A DNA stretch of 35,053 nt. Origin: Lachnospiraceae bacterium. Its GTDB lineage: Bacteria; Bacillota; Clostridia; Lachnospirales; Lachnospiraceae. Every line of letters begins with the position of its first letter. The first letter of the stretch is position 1. A model generated the notes under the pieces. The model was given only the letters and a program-made list of their open reading frames with translations. It ran no database searches and was not told the DNA's origin. Made by a program: the position numbers and the translations under genes. Shown one piece after another: positions 32,731 through 35,053 of this stretch. The DNA is taken from the NCBI GenBank assembly GCA_900764225.1, contig CAAFNG010000048.1:1-35053 (forward strand), given 5' to 3'.

Positions 32731-33040
32731 ATGTCTGGATCAGCAGGGACGTTGGAGAAATAAAGTTGTAGCATTTCGGATGTCACCGGAAGAAGATGAA
32801 CTTCTGGAGACGGCAGTACGGCTATCGGGATTAACCAAACAAGAATATATTATCCGAAGATTGCAGGAAAAAGAAGTTGTGGTTACAGGAAATCCCAGGG
32901 TGTATAAAGCTTTGAAGAAGGAACTTGAAAAGGTACTGGGTGAGCTGAAACGTCTGAAAAAGGGAGAAGATGTGCCGGAGAATTTATTGGAAGTGATTCG
33001 GCTTATCACAATAACAATGGCTGGAATGAAAGCGGAATAA
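32720..33040 (+). CDS. MobC-like plasmid mobilization protein
   Basis: The 106-aa protein begins with a basic, RHH-like strand (RNKVVAFRMSPEEDELLE), continues LSGLTKQEYIIRRL and then has a Lys-rich helical tail (KALKKELEKVLGELKRLKK). This is the MobC/relaxosome accessory pattern. Such proteins bind oriT and recruit a MobA relaxase; no relaxase gene is inside the window. ATG 32720 has GGAGG at 32707-32711 at ideal spacing and overlaps the integrase stop by 11 nt. The intergenic dyads following the gene are candidate oriT sequences. Confidence 0.75.
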   Translation: MSAKCLDQQGRWRNKVVAFRMSPEEDELLETAVRLSGLTKQEYIIRRLQEKEVVVTGNPRVYKALKKELEKVLGELKRLKKGEDVPENLLEVIRLITITMAGMKAE

Positions 33041-33045
33041 AAGAG

Positions 33046-33073
33046 CCTTTAAGTGTCGGCAAACACCTAAAGG
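33046..33073. repeat. Hairpin after the MobC-like gene
   Basis: CCTTTA (33046-33051) with TAAAGG (33068-33073), plus an inner GTGT/ACAC pairing. There is no T-tract, so it is not a classic terminator. Confidence 0.45.
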
Positions 33074-33080
33074 CAGGGAT

Positions 33081-33125
33081 TTGGTAGAATACTCTTCCAA
33101 AAAACTTCTATGAGTATTCTATCAA
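33081..33125. repeat. Long inverted repeat upstream of the RepA-like gene
   Basis: TTGGTAGAATACTC (33081-33094) pairs over 14 positions with GAGTATTCTATCAA (33112-33125), with one G-T pair and a 17-nt loop. It lies 40 nt before the ATPase start. It may be an origin element, an oriT arm or an attenuator. Confidence 0.5.
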
Positions 33126-33165
33126 AAACCACTCTTTCTTTCAACGGGAAAATAAGGAGGATTTG

Positions 33166-34251
33166 ATGGAAAACAAAAGAACAGAAACAAATAAAACAGT
33201 ACAGAAAAGGCTGGAACCGGAACTGAAACTCATCAATATGGATACGGTGGAAGTGGAGCAGATTGAATGGCTGCTTTATCCATTTATTCCCTATGGAAAA
33301 GTAACAATTATACAGGGAGATCCGGGAGAAGGAAAAACGACAATGGTGCTTCAAATTATTGCAAAACTGACCAGAGGAGAGACTATTCTTCCAGCTGATT
33401 CAACAAAAGATAAAAGGATAGATATTGATAGTGAAAGCGATATGGTAGATGCAGAAAATATTGAAAACAATGCGTCAACACAGCATTTGGAGGCACCAGT
33501 AAATGTAATCTACCAGACTGCAGAAGATGGTCTTGGAGATACGATAAAACCAAGATTACTTGCTGCAGGTGCAGACTGCACAAAGGTCATGGTTATCGAT
33601 GACAGTGAGCAACCGCTGACGATGGCAGATGTCCGGTTGGAAGAAGCAATTGTGCAGACAAAAGCCAGAATGGTTGTGCTTGACCCGATTCAGGGCTTCC
33701 TTGGATCAGAGGTGGATATGCACAGGGCTAATGAAATCCGTCCTTTGATGAAACGTATAGCAGTCTTGGCAGAAAAATATCATTGTGCGATTATTCTGAT
33801 TGGACACATGAACAAGAACAGTAACGGAAAATCTTCTTACCGGGGACTTGGTTCTATTGATTTTCAGGCAGCTGCAAGAAGCGTTTTGATTGTCGGGCGA
33901 ATTAAGGACGAACCGGAAGTAAGAGTTGTGTGCCATACAAAGAGTTCCCTGGCACCGGAAGGTAAAGCTATTGCGTTCCGTCTGGATAAAAACAACGGAT
34001 TTGAATGGATTGGTGAATATGACATTAGTGCAGATGAATTGCTCAATGGAGAGGGAAAAGGACAGAAAACCCGGAAAGCAAAAGAATTTCTGCTTGAGAT
34101 ACTGGCTGATGGAGGTATGGCACAAAAGAAAATTGAGGAAGAAGCAGAAAAACTGGGAATTAAAAAGAAAACACTGAGAAATGCCAAAATGGAACTGGGA
34201 ATAGATTCCGTAAAACGTGGAAATCAGTGGTATTGGATGTTGTCAGAGTAG
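33166..34251 (+). CDS. RepA-like AAA/RecA-fold ATPase with C-terminal winged helix
   Basis: The 361-aa protein has Walker A GDPGEGKTT (residues 51-59), Walker B near MVVLDPIQGF, and IILIGHMNKN as sensor motif. This is the RecA-like fold of RSF1010 RepA-type hexameric helicases and the related 'AAA family ATPase' of mobile elements. An Asp/Glu-rich insertion follows the first strands. The C-terminal 65 residues form a winged helix (FLLEILADGGMAQKKIEEEAEKL is followed by KTLRNAKMELGI). It probably unwinds or positions element DNA for replication. ATG 33166 has AAGGAGG 5 nt before it; the TTG at 33163 is not used. Confidence 0.82.
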   Translation: MENKRTETNKTVQKRLEPELKLINMDTVEVEQIEWLLYPFIPYGKVTIIQGDPGEGKTTMVLQIIAKLTRGETILPADSTKDKRIDIDSESDMVDAENIENNASTQHLEAPVNVIYQTAEDGLGDTIKPRLLAAGADCTKVMVIDDSEQPLTMADVRLEEAIVQTKARMVVLDPIQGFLGSEVDMHRANEIRPLMKRIAVLAEKYHCAIILIGHMNKNSNGKSSYRGLGSIDFQAAARSVLIVGRIKDEPEVRVVCHTKSSLAPEGKAIAFRLDKNNGFEWIGEYDISADELLNGEGKGQKTRKAKEFLLEILADGGMAQKKIEEEAEKLGIKKKTLRNAKMELGIDSVKRGNQWYWMLSE

Positions 34252-34263
34252 AAAAAGGAAGAT

Positions 34264-34301
34264 GGCAAGATGACCATATCTTAATAATAGGGCATCTTGC
34301 C
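34264..34301. repeat. Inverted repeat between the RepA-like gene and the next ORF
   Basis: GGCAAGATG (34264-34272) and CATCTTGCC (34293-34301) are perfect 9-bp arms around 20 nt. A competing smaller pairing AAGAT/ATCTT exists inside. It sits directly before the AAAGGAGAT site of the next gene and could be a riboregulator or attenuator. Confidence 0.5.
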
Positions 34302-34319
34302 ACCTTGAAAGGAGATCAG

Positions 34320-34559
34320 ATGAAAAATAGAAATGTGCAGATACCATATGAGTTATTCTTTCAACTGTTGCAATATTTCCTGATGGAGAATTATGAGGGC
34401 GAAGAAATCATAAGGAAAGGGTTAGAAAAGAAATTGAATGCAATGTTAGATCGGGAGTTATACAGCAAGTACAAAACAGCCCCAACAGAGGAAGAGAGAG
34501 AAAAGTCCAGGCAGGAATACCTGGAAAGGAAGGGAATACCGGAAAACTTTCGTTGGTAG
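34320..34559 (+). CDS. Small mobile-element protein of unknown function
   Basis: A 79-aa soluble, charged protein (it begins MKNRNVQIPYELFFQLLQYF and ends PENFRW). It has helical segments and a Glu/Arg-rich C-terminal half. AAAGGAGAT stands before ATG 34320; the longer frame from 34227 overlaps the ATPase gene and is rejected. I recall similar short ORFs behind RepA-like genes in Lachnospiraceae mobile elements, but no function is established. An origin or copy control role is a guess from position. Confidence 0.7.
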   Translation: MKNRNVQIPYELFFQLLQYFLMENYEGEEIIRKGLEKKLNAMLDRELYSKYKTAPTEEEREKSRQEYLERKGIPENFRW

Positions 34560-34582
34560 AGATTCTTGCTGATCACTTTATA

Positions 34583-34605
34583 ACAGGAGCGTGTCACGCA
34601 CCTGT
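34583..34605. repeat. Near-perfect palindrome in the intergenic region
   Basis: ACAGG-A-GCGTG-T-CACGC-A-CCTGT: ten symmetric pairs interrupted by one A/A mismatch and a central T. It is a candidate protein-binding site (oriT or operator). Confidence 0.5.
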
Positions 34606-34655
34606 AAATATCAGACAAGGAGAAAGCCGGTAAGATACAGACGAGAGGTTATAGA

Positions 34656-34728
34656 TTACCCGATTATTTATCGGTAAATTATAGGCTGCGAAAGGGAGCC
34701 CTGAATCAGGGCGTCCTTACAGTAGGAC
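34656..34728. repeat. Cluster of short hairpins before the DUF5348 gene
   Basis: TTACC/GGTAA with GAT/ATC (34656-34677, bulged C), GCCCTG/CAGGGC (34698-34712) and GTCCT/AGGAC (34713-34728) follow each other within 75 nt, with no T-tracts. The 190-nt gap between the genes holds these and the palindrome at 34583 only. It looks like a structured RNA leader or a DNA processing site. Confidence 0.4.
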
Positions 34729-34749
34729 AATAGAAAGGAGCATACAGCA

Positions 34750-34974
34750 ATGAGAGAAGGAAGATTAGGATATAACAGCAGTAACGATAGATATGGTTTA
34801 TTGTCATCAGATTTATGGATTGATACAGGATTTCATTGTGGGGAATGCCTGGAAGTACTAATTGATGATCAGTGGGTGCAGACCAGAATGGAGATGAATC
34901 CGGCAAGGGAATGGTATCTGGTAGGAACACCGTACTGCGGAGATCTGGAATATATACGGGCGAGAATACAGTAA
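34750..34974 (+). CDS. DUF5348 family small protein
   Basis: A 74-aa protein with a Trp/Tyr-rich, conserved composition (GRLGYNSSNDRYGLLSSDLW, then FHCGECLEVLIDDQWV, EWYLVGTP). It matches DUF5348, a family found almost only on Clostridia mobile elements; function unknown. Two Cys (HCGEC) could bind a metal but no second pair exists. AAAGGAG is 9 nt before the ATG. Confidence 0.8.
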   Translation: MREGRLGYNSSNDRYGLLSSDLWIDTGFHCGECLEVLIDDQWVQTRMEMNPAREWYLVGTPYCGDLEYIRARIQ

Positions 34975-35006
34975 TAGATTAGTTAAGTGAGTAACGCAGA
35001 AGCAAT

Positions 35007-35045
35007 CCGACTAGCGGGAGAAATAATGGTCTCCGCTCCGGTCGG
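35007..35045. repeat. Long hairpin at the window end, candidate oriT or terminator
   Basis: CCGAC (35007-35011) pairs with GTCGG (35041-35045), and AGCGG-G-AGA with TCTCCGCT inside, around an AATAATGG loop; one G is bulged. There is no T-tract. It follows the DUF5348 gene and comes just before the window ends, so its context cannot be judged. Confidence 0.4.
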
Positions 35046-35053
35046 TGCAGAAC

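Larger units (their letters stand above)
30589..35053 (+). mobile_element. Integrative mobilizable element behind guaA (left part only)
   Basis: A coherent module begins right after guaA: arm-site-like repeats, a divergent XRE repressor, an excisionase-like protein, a tyrosine recombinase, a MobC-like protein, a RepA-like ATPase and small element proteins including a DUF5348 protein. No chromosomal gene returns before the window ends, so the right end and any relaxase lie outside. Base composition and codon use differ little from the host, so it is probably an element of related bacteria. Confidence 0.75.

Noticed and set aside
1..35053. CRISPR array or insertion sequence
   Set aside because: No regularly spaced repeats with spacers and no transposase with terminal repeats were seen.
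32714..35053. Relaxase gene
   Set aside because: Only a MobC-like accessory protein is present; no relaxase motif (HxHxxxN) was found before the window ends.

Overview
The window looks like chromosomal DNA of a gut Lachnospiraceae-type Clostridia bacterium (Blautia/Ruminococcus/Roseburia-like; genus not determinable by eye). The basis is moderate-to-low GC, strong AGGAGG ribosome binding sites, a TTG-started guaA, a WYL regulator, an AGCS symporter and a DUF5348/MobC/RepA-like mobile element of the kind common in that family.

Layout. (1) 1-1.6 kb: tail of a probable mobile element (ribbon-helix-helix protein, WYL regulator, a possible 37-aa ORF). It ends at a stretch that reads as the 3' end of a tRNA gene (T-arm plus 3' acceptor strand) followed by a good terminator, as expected for an attachment-site scar. 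(2) 2.2-3.8 kb: sodium:alanine/glycine symporter with its own promoter, a possibly folded leader and a perfect terminator. (3) 3.9-23.1 kb: a long collinear exopolysaccharide locus. It opens with a Stealth-family sugar-phosphate transferase and continues with a Gram-positive Pel-like set: an SDR-PelD fusion with a c-di-GMP I-site-like RxxD, a PelE-like TPR protein, a PelA-deacetylase-like protein without an obvious catalytic His motif, the PelF glycosyltransferase and the PelG transporter. After this come DUF2304, a GT4, a GT2, a DUF4832 protein, a Wzx-type flippase behind an internal promoter, another GT2, a large GT-C-like membrane protein and a second, membrane-anchored DUF4832 protein.

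(4) 23.1-28.8 kb: the most unusual part. Six genes on alternating strands encode an NTP_transf_5 nucleotidyltransferase, a stand-alone PqqD-like protein, an S26-type Ser/His peptidase, a 127-aa precursor-like protein with a short polar leader ending near VYAASG, an ABC exporter without a peptidase domain, and a PqqD-HPr-kinase-like fusion. The accessory set resembles that of paeninodin-type lasso peptide clusters, but no lasso cyclase or transglutaminase-like protease is present and the putative cargo is a ~100-residue beta-rich protein. I propose a leader-dependent protein modification/export system that I cannot assign to a described class.

(5) 28.9-30.6 kb: guaA with a consensus-like promoter covered by an inverted repeat. 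(6) 30.6-35.05 kb: the left part of an integrative mobilizable element inserted behind guaA. It holds integrase arm-site-like repeats, an XRE repressor, an excisionase-like protein, a tyrosine recombinase, a MobC-like protein, a RepA-like AAA ATPase and two small element proteins. Three matching operator dyads lie between the repressor and excisionase genes. Several strong inverted repeats are candidates for oriT, oriV or attenuators. The element runs off the right edge.

All calls come from reading sequence and recalled family knowledge; no searches were run.
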